A DNA stretch of 64,000 nucleotides, taken from contig JAKAFW010000001.1 in NCBI GenBank assembly GCA_021817845.1, forward strand, positions 1 to 64,000, given 5' to 3'. The translations under genes and the position numbers were made by a program. Within the stretch, counting starts at the first letter, position 1, and each line of letters starts with the position of its first letter. The notes under the pieces were generated by a model. It ran no database searches and was not told the DNA's origin. It saw only the letters and a program-made list of their open reading frames with translations. The stretch is from FEN-1297 sp021817845 (GTDB taxonomy: Bacteria > Bacteroidota > Ignavibacteria > Ignavibacteriales > Ignavibacteriaceae). Positions 1-7,904 of this stretch are shown in pieces.

Positions 1-78
1 AAACCTCCGAGGTAGTGTGTAAAATATATGGGTATCGAAGAAAAATTAGTTCGTCCCATTTTGGCAGATGTTTTTTTT

Positions 79-145
79 GTGACACTTCGTGTCTTGGTGC
101 CTTAGTGGCAAAAAATAGCCACAAAGACTCGGAGACACAGAGGAC
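79..145. repeat. Imperfect inverted repeat in intergenic DNA
   Basis: The segment reads as two arms, one with GTGTCTTGGTGCCTTAGTGGC (81-109 region) and one with GCCACAAAGACTCGGAGACAC (118-138 region), around an A-rich loop. The arms are imperfectly complementary. I recognise the wording as similar to short intergenic repeats scattered in many environmental bacterial genomes, but cannot confirm the family here. Confidence 0.55.
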
Positions 146-204
146 TCACTATAGAAAAACGGTACGATAAAATTTTTTAATTTTTCCTAAATATTTTACA
201 CCCT

Positions 205-234
205 ACCTCCGAGGTTTAGGAAAACCTCGGAGGT
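205..234. repeat. ACCTCCGAGGT palindromic repeat, copy 1
   Basis: ACCTCCGAGGT (205-215) is followed after 8 bases by its exact reverse complement ACCTCGGAGGT (224-234). The same 30-base unit, including the TTAGGAAA spacer, recurs at 4809-4838, and a single arm lies at positions 3-13. Identity in both arms and spacer shows this is a dispersed repeat and not a chance hairpin. Confidence 0.8.
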
Positions 235-249
235 TGACTAAAATATTAA

Positions 250-354
250 TTAAGGGCACTTCTAAAAACTTCAATATTCTCTGCGAACGTTGCGTATTCT
301 TTGCGTTCTTTGCGTTAAATTTTTATAAAATATAGTTTTTAGAAGTGCCCTTAA
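250..354. repeat. MITE-like element with perfect 21-bp terminal inverted repeats, copy 1
   Basis: The element begins TTAAGGGCACTTCTAAAAAC at 250 and ends with the exact reverse complement at 334-354, giving 21-bp perfect inverted ends around a 63-bp core containing TGCGTTCTTTGCGTT repeats. A second copy with the same ends and core lies at 51314-51401. There is no room for a transposase, so it would be non-autonomous. The ends start with TTAA, which could include a target-site duplication. Confidence 0.75.
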
Positions 355-391
355 GTTTAATATTGGTTGTAATAATTAAAGGGAGTTTAAT

Positions 392-562
392 ATGGGAACA
401 CCAAGAAATTTTAATTATTCTACATTCGATACTCTCTCTTCTTGTAAAACATTGGTTAAACAATGTTTCATTGATAAAGAAACAATAGTTCAAAAAAGGC
501 CCAGCTGTTTAGATACTTATTTCCCCAATTTGGTTGCAACTATATTATATTTTCTAAGGTGA
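392..562 (+). CDS. Doubtful small ORF, 56 residues
   Basis: An ATG at 392 is preceded by AAAGGGAG with about 7-8 bases spacing, a good ribosome-binding site, and opens a 56-codon frame ending TGA at 560-562, just upstream of the start of the next gene (568). The product has no recognisable domain, signal peptide or membrane segment. It could be a short real gene, a leader ORF coupled to the secreted protein downstream, or a remnant. The only support is the ribosome-binding site. Confidence 0.3.
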   Translation: MGTPRNFNYSTFDTLSSCKTLVKQCFIDKETIVQKRPSCLDTYFPNLVATILYFLR

Positions 563-567
563 ACAAA

Positions 568-1920
568 ATGAAATTGAATTTAATTTGTTCGGTTTTATTC
601 TTTCTCTCTTTGTTTAATTCAATCAGTTATTCCCAGTGGATTCAGCAAACAAATGGACTACAATTTTGGAGTCGCGGAGAGGCAATTGATGCTTGTAATA
701 ATAACACTGCGATAATAGCTGTTGATAATTTTATTTATAAAACTGAAAATTCTGGAAACAGTTGGACAGTAATACCGTTTCCTGCCTTCGCAACACAATA
801 CGGTAATGTATCTATCTATGAAGCTGTAGTCGATATATCAATTATCGATAATTCACATTTCTGGATTTGCACAGATGCGGGAAGAATACTCGCGACTTCA
901 AACGGGGGAATTAATTGGTCGGTTCAGTTTTACGATACTGCAATAACACCGTTCATAAATTATGTTAAAATGTTTGATGTGAATAACGGCATTGCAATGG
1001 GGGATACAAAGAATATAATTAGCCATGATAGCGTCCCTGGTCCGGCTATATTTTTAAGAACAACAAATAGCGGAGATAATTGGATTTCTGTTAACGATTC
1101 TGCTTTTGGTGGTGTTTCAGGAGATGAATGGAGAAGACTCGATTTTATAAATATAAACACGGGTTATTTCCGTGAATCAGGTTTGCTTCCGCAAAAGTTA
1201 TTTAAAACCACTAACGGCGGTAAAAATTGGTTAAGCACTAAATTTCCTTATGAAGGTGGTGAACTCGTAAAATTCTATGATGAGAATTTAGGATTAGTGG
1301 TTAATATGGATTACCAAAACCCCAATATTAGTTGGCAGATGTGCAGAACTACAGATGGGGGGAATACTTGGGATACCTTTAGTATGAATTCTAAAGAATA
1401 CCCAGATGATATTGAGTTCGTTCCCAGCAATCCTTCAAAAGTATGGTACGTTGATTTGGGAAGCTTGTATTATAGTTCAGATACCGGCAGAACATGGACT
1501 GAGCAAAAAATTTATAATGGTAAATTATGGGGAAGAGATTTGGTCTTTATTGACAGCGCACACGGCTGGCTTTTATGCGACAGCGGCAGAGTATTTTATA
1601 CTTCAAACAACGGCGGTGTTGTCTCAGGCATTCCATCAAATAAAATACAAATTCCTTCAGAATATTTGCTAATGCAAAACTATCCTAACCCATTTAACCC
1701 ATCGACAGAAATTAGCTATCAACTTTCAACCGCCAGCTTCATTATGCTGAAAGTGTATGATGTATTGGGCAGAGAAGTAAAGTCATTAGTAAATAAAAAT
1801 CAGAATGCAGGATTTTATAAAGTCGAATTTAAGGCAGGCAGCCTTCCAAGTGGGATATATTTTTACCGTATCACAGCAGGAAAGTTTAGCGCATTGAAAA
1901 AGTGTGTGTTGATTAAATAA
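568..1920 (+). CDS. Secreted BNR/Ycf48-like repeat protein with T9SS sorting domain
   Basis: About 450 residues. An N-terminal signal peptide (MKLNLICSVLFF...SYSQ) leads into several repeats of the type TTNGGKNW / TSNGGINW / TTDGGNTW, which are typical of Ycf48/BNR beta-propeller blades (residues roughly 40-350). The last 80 residues hold the type IX secretion sorting domain: NYPNPFNPSTEISY, VYDVLGREVKSL and SGIYFYRI. The protein is therefore expected to be exported across the outer membrane and attached to or released from the surface. Its ligand is unknown. The frame opens at a GTG at 559, but ATG 568 has AAGG eight bases upstream and gives a cleaner signal peptide, so I prefer it. Confidence 0.85.
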   Translation: MKLNLICSVLFFLSLFNSISYSQWIQQTNGLQFWSRGEAIDACNNNTAIIAVDNFIYKTENSGNSWTVIPFPAFATQYGNVSIYEAVVDISIIDNSHFWICTDAGRILATSNGGINWSVQFYDTAITPFINYVKMFDVNNGIAMGDTKNIISHDSVPGPAIFLRTTNSGDNWISVNDSAFGGVSGDEWRRLDFININTGYFRESGLLPQKLFKTTNGGKNWLSTKFPYEGGELVKFYDENLGLVVNMDYQNPNISWQMCRTTDGGNTWDTFSMNSKEYPDDIEFVPSNPSKVWYVDLGSLYYSSDTGRTWTEQKIYNGKLWGRDLVFIDSAHGWLLCDSGRVFYTSNNGGVVSGIPSNKIQIPSEYLLMQNYPNPFNPSTEISYQLSTASFIMLKVYDVLGREVKSLVNKNQNAGFYKVEFKAGSLPSGIYFYRITAGKFSALKKCVLIK

Positions 1921-2166
1921 ATCCAATTTAAATCTTAGCAGTTATAAATGGCTAAGGCGAAGTGACGATGAGTTTATATTTCATCAGATAGTAATTGAGT
2001 GACGGACGAACAAAAATAGGATTTAGAATGTAAGAAATTGATAGTATTTATCATTCTATTTTTGTTTTCATGTGTTTTCATTTTACGTCTCACCTCAGGC
2101 TTCTTGTTTGTTCTTCACATTTTCTCATGTCTTGATTTTCTATTCATCTAAAGATAAATTTGAACA

Positions 2167-4284
2167 ATGATTTTCTTAAACCCCGCAGTATTATTTGGAC
2201 TATTAGCCGCCTCGATCCCGGTATTGATTCATCTTTTAAACTTAAGAAAGCTGAAGCGGATTGAGTTCAGCACGCTTGCTTTTTTGAAAGAGCTTCAAAA
2301 GAACAAAATCAGAAAAATAAAATTGAAGCAGTGGCTTCTACTTGTACTTCGTGTTTTAATTATTCTTTTTCTTGTTACGGCTTTTGCACGTCCTACCTTA
2401 AAAGGCGTTGCAATTGGGGGTACCACTTCCGCAGCAAAAACAACCGCAGTATTTATTCTTGATAATACTTCCAGCATGTCAGTTGTTGATAGTAAAGGAT
2501 CTTATCTTAACCAGGCTAAAGCAACAATAAAACAAATTTTAAGCCTGATGCAGGATGGTGATGAAGTTGCTCTTATTCTTACCGGTGATCTAAATAATAA
2601 TGATGTTAAGACCACTAGCAATCTTGGGAAATTCCAAAAACAAGTTGATGCAGTTAAAATATCTGATGTCAGCGGACTCCTAAATAATGCTATCGTTAAA
2701 GCGACAAAAGTTTTGTCTAAATCTAATAACTTTAATAAAGAAATTTATCTTTTAACGGATTTTCAAGCCGGGCGACTCGCAGATCAAAATTCCCAATCTG
2801 ATTTAGGAGAAATTTTGAATGATAGGGTTAGACTATATTCATTCAATTATTCCGGGAAGAAAGTTTTTAATATTGGAATTGACGATATCAAACTTAATAC
2901 TCAAATATTTGAGAAAGATAAACCACTCGACTTTAATGTTACTGTTACGAATTATTCAGATCAATCTGTTAACAATTTAGTTGTATCTCTTTTTATCGAA
3001 GGCGAAAGGAGCGCACAGCAAAGTGTTTCGCTTAATCCGGGCGAATCAAAAATCTTGACTCTTCAAGCACCAGTAAAGCAAACCGGCTATGTTGATGGTT
3101 ATGCTGAGATTGAAGATGATGAAATGCTTCAAGATGACCGCCGTTTTATTAGTTTTTATATTCCGAAAGAAATTCCGGTAATAATTTTTACTGACAATCC
3201 GGCTGATTCACGCTTTGTTGATTTAGCTTTATCTGCTGCCGGCAGCGGTCAAACTTTGCTGGTTACAGAGAAAAATCTAAGTCAATTAAATTCTACTAAT
3301 TTATCTCATTACGATGTTGTTGTAATTATCGGCTCGGAAAGTATCTCTAACTATGATTTATTAAATTCATACTTAAATTCAGGTGGAAAAGTTTTATTAA
3401 TGCCGGGCTCCAAATCTACGATTCAGAATTTTGGCAATATTGCCAAAGGGCTTGGGATTCCTTCGCCAACGGTTGCGGTAGGTAAGGAAGGGGCTACTAT
3501 AAACCCTGTTAACTTTGATAAGGTAGATTTCAATCACCCGGTATTCCAAGATATTTTCAGCAGCAAGGAAAAGAAAAATGTAGAGTCTCCAGAAATTTAT
3601 TATCATTTTAAAGTTTCTACCGAAGGTAAAGGAGCAAACGTAATTTCCTTAACGGACGGCTCATCATTTTTAAGCGAATACAAAACCGGCAAAGGGAAAA
3701 TATTCCTTTTTAACACAGCTCCGGTTTTAAGCTGGAGCAACTTTCCATTGAAAAATTTGTTTGCGCCGTTGATTACTAAATCAATTTTTTATTTATCCTC
3801 AAAAGATAATTCCGGTAATCAACTTATTGCCGGAAATCCTGTTGAAATAAACCTTCAGAACAATTCTTCGCCCCAATTAAGAATTGAAGAGCCTGCATAC
3901 CCTACAGGCAGCCCTGATAATAATGAAGACTATATAGACCTTGGAAAACAGACAAATAAAAACTTTATAACTTATAACAACACTAACGTTGTTGGTAATT
4001 ATAAAGTATACGCCGGTGCAAATCTTGTTGACGAATTTTCTGTTAACGCCGACCCAGATGAATCTGTAACGAAATATTATAGCCAAAGCGAGTTTGAAGA
4101 TTATCTTAAAAAAATTAACTTCAAGGGTAAATACTTTAATATTAATAAAAATGAAGATCCCGTTAAAATAATTACACAGGCAAGGTTTGGATCCGAATTA
4201 TGGAAATATTTCTTGCTTATAGCTCTATTGCTAGCACTTATTGAAATGGCAGTAGCGAGGAATGCAAAGAAAGAATTAATTTAA
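2167..4284 (+). CDS. BatA-like VWA-domain membrane protein
   Basis: 705 residues. The first 80 residues are the double-transmembrane BatA N-terminal domain (FLNPAVLFGLLAASIPVLIH, LRKLKRIEFSTLAFLKEL, then a second hydrophobic helix ending AFARPTL). A VWA domain follows, with the metal-site motif DNTSSMS (near residue 98). After that come a beta-rich middle region, a glutamine-amidotransferase-like segment (VVIIGSESIS...GGKVLLMPGS) and a C-terminal transmembrane helix (LWKYFLLIALLLALIEMAVA). In Bacteroidota such proteins sit with MoxR, DUF4159 and DUF4175 genes in a cell-envelope or stress module. The DUF4159 and DUF4175 partners are here but 7-8 kb downstream. Exact function is not established. 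Confidence 0.85.
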   Translation: MIFLNPAVLFGLLAASIPVLIHLLNLRKLKRIEFSTLAFLKELQKNKIRKIKLKQWLLLVLRVLIILFLVTAFARPTLKGVAIGGTTSAAKTTAVFILDNTSSMSVVDSKGSYLNQAKATIKQILSLMQDGDEVALILTGDLNNNDVKTTSNLGKFQKQVDAVKISDVSGLLNNAIVKATKVLSKSNNFNKEIYLLTDFQAGRLADQNSQSDLGEILNDRVRLYSFNYSGKKVFNIGIDDIKLNTQIFEKDKPLDFNVTVTNYSDQSVNNLVVSLFIEGERSAQQSVSLNPGESKILTLQAPVKQTGYVDGYAEIEDDEMLQDDRRFISFYIPKEIPVIIFTDNPADSRFVDLALSAAGSGQTLLVTEKNLSQLNSTNLSHYDVVVIIGSESISNYDLLNSYLNSGGKVLLMPGSKSTIQNFGNIAKGLGIPSPTVAVGKEGATINPVNFDKVDFNHPVFQDIFSSKEKKNVESPEIYYHFKVSTEGKGANVISLTDGSSFLSEYKTGKGKIFLFNTAPVLSWSNFPLKNLFAPLITKSIFYLSSKDNSGNQLIAGNPVEINLQNNSSPQLRIEEPAYPTGSPDNNEDYIDLGKQTNKNFITYNNTNVVGNYKVYAGANLVDEFSVNADPDESVTKYYSQSEFEDYLKKINFKGKYFNINKNEDPVKIITQARFGSELWKYFLLIALLLALIEMAVARNAKKELI

Positions 4285-4304
4285 GTTCCTAGTTTATGAC
4301 ATAC

Positions 4305-4423
4305 GGGCGATTCTAAAAGAATGGAATAGTGGAAGAATGGAGTAATGGGGTAATGGAAGAATGGAAAATTTCCCAACATTTCATTATTCCACTTTGTTTG
4401 GCAGAGGAGTTATTAGAGGTGCC
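4305..4423. repeat. Degenerate MITE-like element with a different interior
   Basis: The ends GGGCGATTCTAAAA (4305-4318) and TTATTAGAGGTGCC (4410-4423) match the ends of the elements at 250-354 and 51314-51401 with a few changes. The interior differs: it is a purine-rich GAATGGAATAGTGGAAGAATGG run followed by its partial complement (TCATTATTCCAC). This suggests one repeat inserted in or exchanged into another. Confidence 0.5.
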
Positions 4424-4531
4424 TTATATAATGTCATTTCTGCCGGCAGAGAGTGCTGCATAACTACTTTGTTGTCCTTTCGAATTATTGAAAAAGTCAT
4501 TGCCTTTATTTATTAAAAGAATGACCCCTTG

Positions 4532-4634
4532 TGTCATTTCGAATCCGGCTTTAGCCGGTGAGAAATCCCTCGAGTAGCTTAGACAGACAAGTAGGTCATG
4601 GGATATCTCAGTCGATGACTCCTTCGATATGACA
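4532..4634. repeat. GTCAT...ATGAC-bounded inverted repeat module A
   Basis: The unit begins GTCATTTCGAATCCGGCTTTAGCCGG, contains GAGAAATCCC and later GGGATATCTCAGTCGA, and ends CCTTCGATATGAC, so outer ends and inner arms are complementary. A related unit follows immediately (4640-4753) and another is at 38961-39106. A small perfect hairpin, CCGGCTTTAGCCGG, is nested near the left end. Confidence 0.65.
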
Positions 4635-4639
4635 ATCGA

Positions 4640-4753
4640 GTGTCATTTCGACTCCCGCAATCGGGATAAACTCCGGGAGAAATCTCCTTTGTTGAAAATT
4701 TAAAAGATTTCTCAGTCGAAGACCTGCCGGTAGGCAAGCTCCTTCAAAATGAC
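4640..4753. repeat. GTCAT...ATGAC-bounded inverted repeat module B
   Basis: This second unit, in tandem with module A, starts TGTCATTTCGACTCCCG, contains GGGAGAAATCTCC and the answering arm AAAGATTTCTCAGTCGAAG, and ends CCTTCAAAATGACA. No reading frame or RNA family is evident in it. Confidence 0.65.
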
Positions 4754-4805
4754 ATCTGGAAGTTGTGCAACAGACTCGGCAGGCAGGCCTTTGGGATTAA
4801 GGGAA

Positions 4806-4846
4806 AAAACCTCCGAGGTTTAGGAAAACCTCGGAGGTTTTGCTTT
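4806..4846. repeat. ACCTCCGAGGT palindromic repeat, copy 2
   Basis: ACCTCCGAGGT at 4809-4819 and its complement ACCTCGGAGGT at 4828-4838 are separated by the same TTAGGAAA spacer as copy 1. Flanking A and T runs (AAAA before, TTTTGCTTTTATT after) would let it also act as a bidirectional terminator. Confidence 0.75.
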
Positions 4847-4973
4847 TATTATTTTGGACAGAAATATATTTTGCAATGTATTAAATTGAAAGTAAGAATC
4901 TATTTGGTTTTGTAAATGAATAATTATTACGTTTACATATAAATAAGAAAAAGAAATGGAATCTTAATTAAAT

Positions 4974-6239
4974 ATGATAGAAGTGCCAAAGAAAACAAAA
5001 GAACGTGCAATTCTTGTTGCCGTAGATACAAAAGATTTAAACCGGGAAATTGTTGAAGAACATCTTGCGGAACTCGAAGAATTAGCAATTACTGCCGGAG
5101 CAGAAACAATCATAAAAATTATTCAAGAGCGTTACACTTTTGACTCAGCTTTTTATATCGGTAAAGGAAAAGCAGAAGAGCTTGCTTCGCTTGTCGAAAT
5201 AAATGATATAAATCTGATCATATTTGATGATGATTTAACCCCGGTTCAGGTTAGAAATCTTGAACGGCTGATTGAAAGGAAAATTGTTGACCGGAGCGGA
5301 TTGATCCTTGATATATTTGCGTCACGTGCAAAAACAAAGGAAGCTAAAACTCAAGTCGAGCTTGCGCAGCTTCAATATATGCTGCCCCGGTTAACGCGCG
5401 CCTGGACTCACTTGTCAAAGCAGTTCGGCGGAATTGGCACTAAGGGTCCCGGTGAAACCCAAATAGAAACCGATAGAAGAATTATCAGAACGAGAATTAG
5501 CCTTCTTAAAGAAAAATTAAATAAAATAGAAGCGCAAAGAAGTACTCAAAGCCAGGGCAGAAAAGATTTTGTTAGAATTTCTTTGGTAGGTTACACTAAC
5601 GCCGGGAAATCGACTTTATTTAATTTACTTACCGACGCAAATGTATTTGCTGAGGATAAACTGTTTGCAACTCTTGATTCCACAACAAGAATCTTTGATT
5701 TGAACAAAGACAATAAGGTATTAATAAGCGATACCGTTGGCTTTATCAGAAAACTTCCTCCGCATCTTATTGCATCATTTAAAAGCACACTTAATGAAGT
5801 CAGAGATGCCGATATCATTCTGCACGTAGTTGATTTATCCCATTCCTATTTTGAAGATCATATTGAAGTCGTTGATAAAACTCTTAAAGAACTTGGCTGC
5901 GAAAATAAAAATCAGATAAAGATTTTTAATAAGTTAGACATCGTTGAAGATAAAAACAGGATTCAATTTGTAAGGAATAACTATGAACACGGAATTATTA
6001 TCTCGGCGGAAAGAGGAATAAATGTATCCGGATTAAAGGATAACATCGTTAATATGATTGAAAAATCTTTTGTTGAAGAAAAAGTTGACCTTCAATTGAC
6101 AGACTCAAAAAAGGCTGCTTCTATCCATTCGCTTGCACACGTTCTATCGGAAACATATGATGATAATTATATCCATATTACCTACCGGGCTAACCGGGAA
6201 AATTCATTAAAATTAAAAAAGATTATATATGGCGAATAA
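4974..6239 (+). CDS. hflX: GTPase HflX
   Basis: 421 residues, normal for HflX, a ribosome-associated GTPase that splits stalled or stressed ribosomes. The N-terminal HflX domain shows FYIGKGKAEEL and FDDDLTPVQVRNLE. The linker has KGPGETQIETDRR. The G domain has the P-loop GYTNAGKST, the switch region DTVGFIRKLPPHL and NKLD. The gene ends in an 11-bp overlap with hutH, so the two are probably translated from one mRNA. Confidence 0.95.
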   Translation: MIEVPKKTKERAILVAVDTKDLNREIVEEHLAELEELAITAGAETIIKIIQERYTFDSAFYIGKGKAEELASLVEINDINLIIFDDDLTPVQVRNLERLIERKIVDRSGLILDIFASRAKTKEAKTQVELAQLQYMLPRLTRAWTHLSKQFGGIGTKGPGETQIETDRRIIRTRISLLKEKLNKIEAQRSTQSQGRKDFVRISLVGYTNAGKSTLFNLLTDANVFAEDKLFATLDSTTRIFDLNKDNKVLISDTVGFIRKLPPHLIASFKSTLNEVRDADIILHVVDLSHSYFEDHIEVVDKTLKELGCENKNQIKIFNKLDIVEDKNRIQFVRNNYEHGIIISAERGINVSGLKDNIVNMIEKSFVEEKVDLQLTDSKKAASIHSLAHVLSETYDDNYIHITYRANRENSLKLKKIIYGE

Positions 6240-7794
6240 AAAACTCATAATTGACGGTGACTCGCTTACTCTCGATGAGATAGATTTTTTCATCAAAGAA
6301 AATCCTAAAGTTGAAATAGCAAAGAAATCAATTTCGCTGATTAACCGTTCACGAGCACTAATAGAAAAATGGGTCGAGAGTGAAGAGCCAATTTATGGTG
6401 TTACTACAGGTTTCGGAGAATTTTCTAACGTTAGAATTTCCAAAGAAAATATTAAGAAACTTCAGGAAAATTTAATTCTAAGTCATGCCGTTGGCTGCGG
6501 CGAAAACCTACCACCTGCAATTGTAAAAATTATGATGCTGTTGCGATTGAATGCTTTGGTAAAAGGATATTCAGGCATACGGTTATCAACCCTTCAACTG
6601 CTGCTTGATATGATGAACTTCAATATTATTCCTGTGATTCCCTCACAAGGATCGGTTGGCTCAAGCGGCGATCTAGTTCAACTTGCGCATCTGGTTTTGG
6701 CTATGATTGGGAAGGGTAGAGTTCAGCTAATTAAAAATATTAATGATGAAGTTGAATCTTCTAATAAAATATTTACGTCAAAAATGATTTTGAAAAGATT
6801 TAAGCTTAATCCTGTTGTGCTTGAAGCAAAGGAAGGATTAGCTTTAATTAATGGCACTCAAATGATGACTTCTTTTGCATCGTACATTTCTGTTCGCGCC
6901 AAAAAATTAAATAAGCTTGCTGATATAGCTGCTTCACTTTCTCACGAAGCTCTTCGGGCGACTGATAAAGCATTCGATGAGAGGATTCATTTGCTGCGAC
7001 CTTTCCCGGGACAATTTACTACTGCTAAAAATATTCTGTCTTTAATTAAAAATAGCGAAATTAGAAAATCACACTTAAAAGGACATGGAAAAGTTCAGGA
7101 TGCATATTCAATTAGATGCGTACCTCAAATACACGGAGCTTCTCGAGATGCAATTGAATATGTTTGTTCCCGCGTTAAGATTGAAATAAATTCTGTTAAT
7201 GATAACCCGATAATTTTCCCCGACACCGAAGAGCACATTGAGGGAGGCAATTTTCACGGGCAGTCAATGGCGCTTGCAATGGATTTTATGGGTATTGCTT
7301 TATCCGAGCTTGCAAATGTTTCGGAAAGAAGAACCGAAAGGATGGTAAACGGTGCTTTAAGCGGGCTCCCAAGATTTCTGGCTAATGACGGGGGATTAAA
7401 TTCGGGTTTGATGATTGCTCAATACACTGCTGCGAGCCTTGTATCTGAAAATAAAGTCCTAGCTCACCCGGCAAGCGTTGATTCTATTCCTACTTCCGCA
7501 AACCAGGAAGACCATAATTCGATGGGATCAATTGCCGCACAAAAATGTTTTAGAATTATGCATAACCTGGAAAACGTTTTGGCAATAGAATTAATGACCG
7601 GAGCTCAGGCACTCGAATTTTTAAAGCCGTTAAAGCCCGGGGTTGGTACTTCCATTGTATATAACGAAATTCGAAAAGTTGTGAAGCCGCTGAATAGTGA
7701 CCGTCTACTTTACGAAGACGTAAAGAAGGTTGCTGCTTTGATAAAAGAGGATGTAATTTTGGCCAACTTAGAAAAAGTGGTAAAACTTTCTTAG
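6229..7794 (+). CDS. hutH: Histidine ammonia-lyase family protein with variant MIO triad
   Basis: 521 residues. It belongs to the aromatic amino acid lyase family that uses a self-made methylidene-imidazolone (MIO) cofactor; histidine ammonia-lyase makes urocanate. Visible family motifs are YGVTTGFG (Tyr56), LSHAVGCGE (His86, typical for histidine specificity), EGLALINGTQ, DNP and SIPTSANQEDHNSMG. The MIO triad is Ser145-Ser146-Gly147 (GSVGSSGD), where the family usually has Ala-Ser-Gly. The reactive Ser and Gly are kept, so activity is still plausible. The ATG lies inside the end of hflX (11-bp overlap). No hutU, hutI or hutG genes are nearby, so a role in a histidine-degradation pathway rests on homology only. 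Confidence 0.88.
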   Translation: MANKKLIIDGDSLTLDEIDFFIKENPKVEIAKKSISLINRSRALIEKWVESEEPIYGVTTGFGEFSNVRISKENIKKLQENLILSHAVGCGENLPPAIVKIMMLLRLNALVKGYSGIRLSTLQLLLDMMNFNIIPVIPSQGSVGSSGDLVQLAHLVLAMIGKGRVQLIKNINDEVESSNKIFTSKMILKRFKLNPVVLEAKEGLALINGTQMMTSFASYISVRAKKLNKLADIAASLSHEALRATDKAFDERIHLLRPFPGQFTTAKNILSLIKNSEIRKSHLKGHGKVQDAYSIRCVPQIHGASRDAIEYVCSRVKIEINSVNDNPIIFPDTEEHIEGGNFHGQSMALAMDFMGIALSELANVSERRTERMVNGALSGLPRFLANDGGLNSGLMIAQYTAASLVSENKVLAHPASVDSIPTSANQEDHNSMGSIAAQKCFRIMHNLENVLAIELMTGAQALEFLKPLKPGVGTSIVYNEIRKVVKPLNSDRLLYEDVKKVAALIKEDVILANLEKVVKLS

Positions 7795-7904
7795 TTATTG
7801 AATTTTTCATAATTTTAAACTTATGGGTAAAAGAAATGAGCATTTTTTATTATTTTGTAAATTGTTTAAGAATAATTTTAAAAGATATAAATTAAGGTGA
7901 AAGG

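Larger units (their letters stand above)
4285..4973. other. 689-bp repeat-rich intergenic region
   Basis: The region between the BatA-like gene and hflX holds four repeats in a row: the degenerate MITE-like element, two GTCAT-bounded modules and the ACCTCCGAGGT pair. I see no gene in it. The last 130 bases are AT-rich and should contain the hflX promoter, but I cannot point to a convincing one. Confidence 0.7.
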
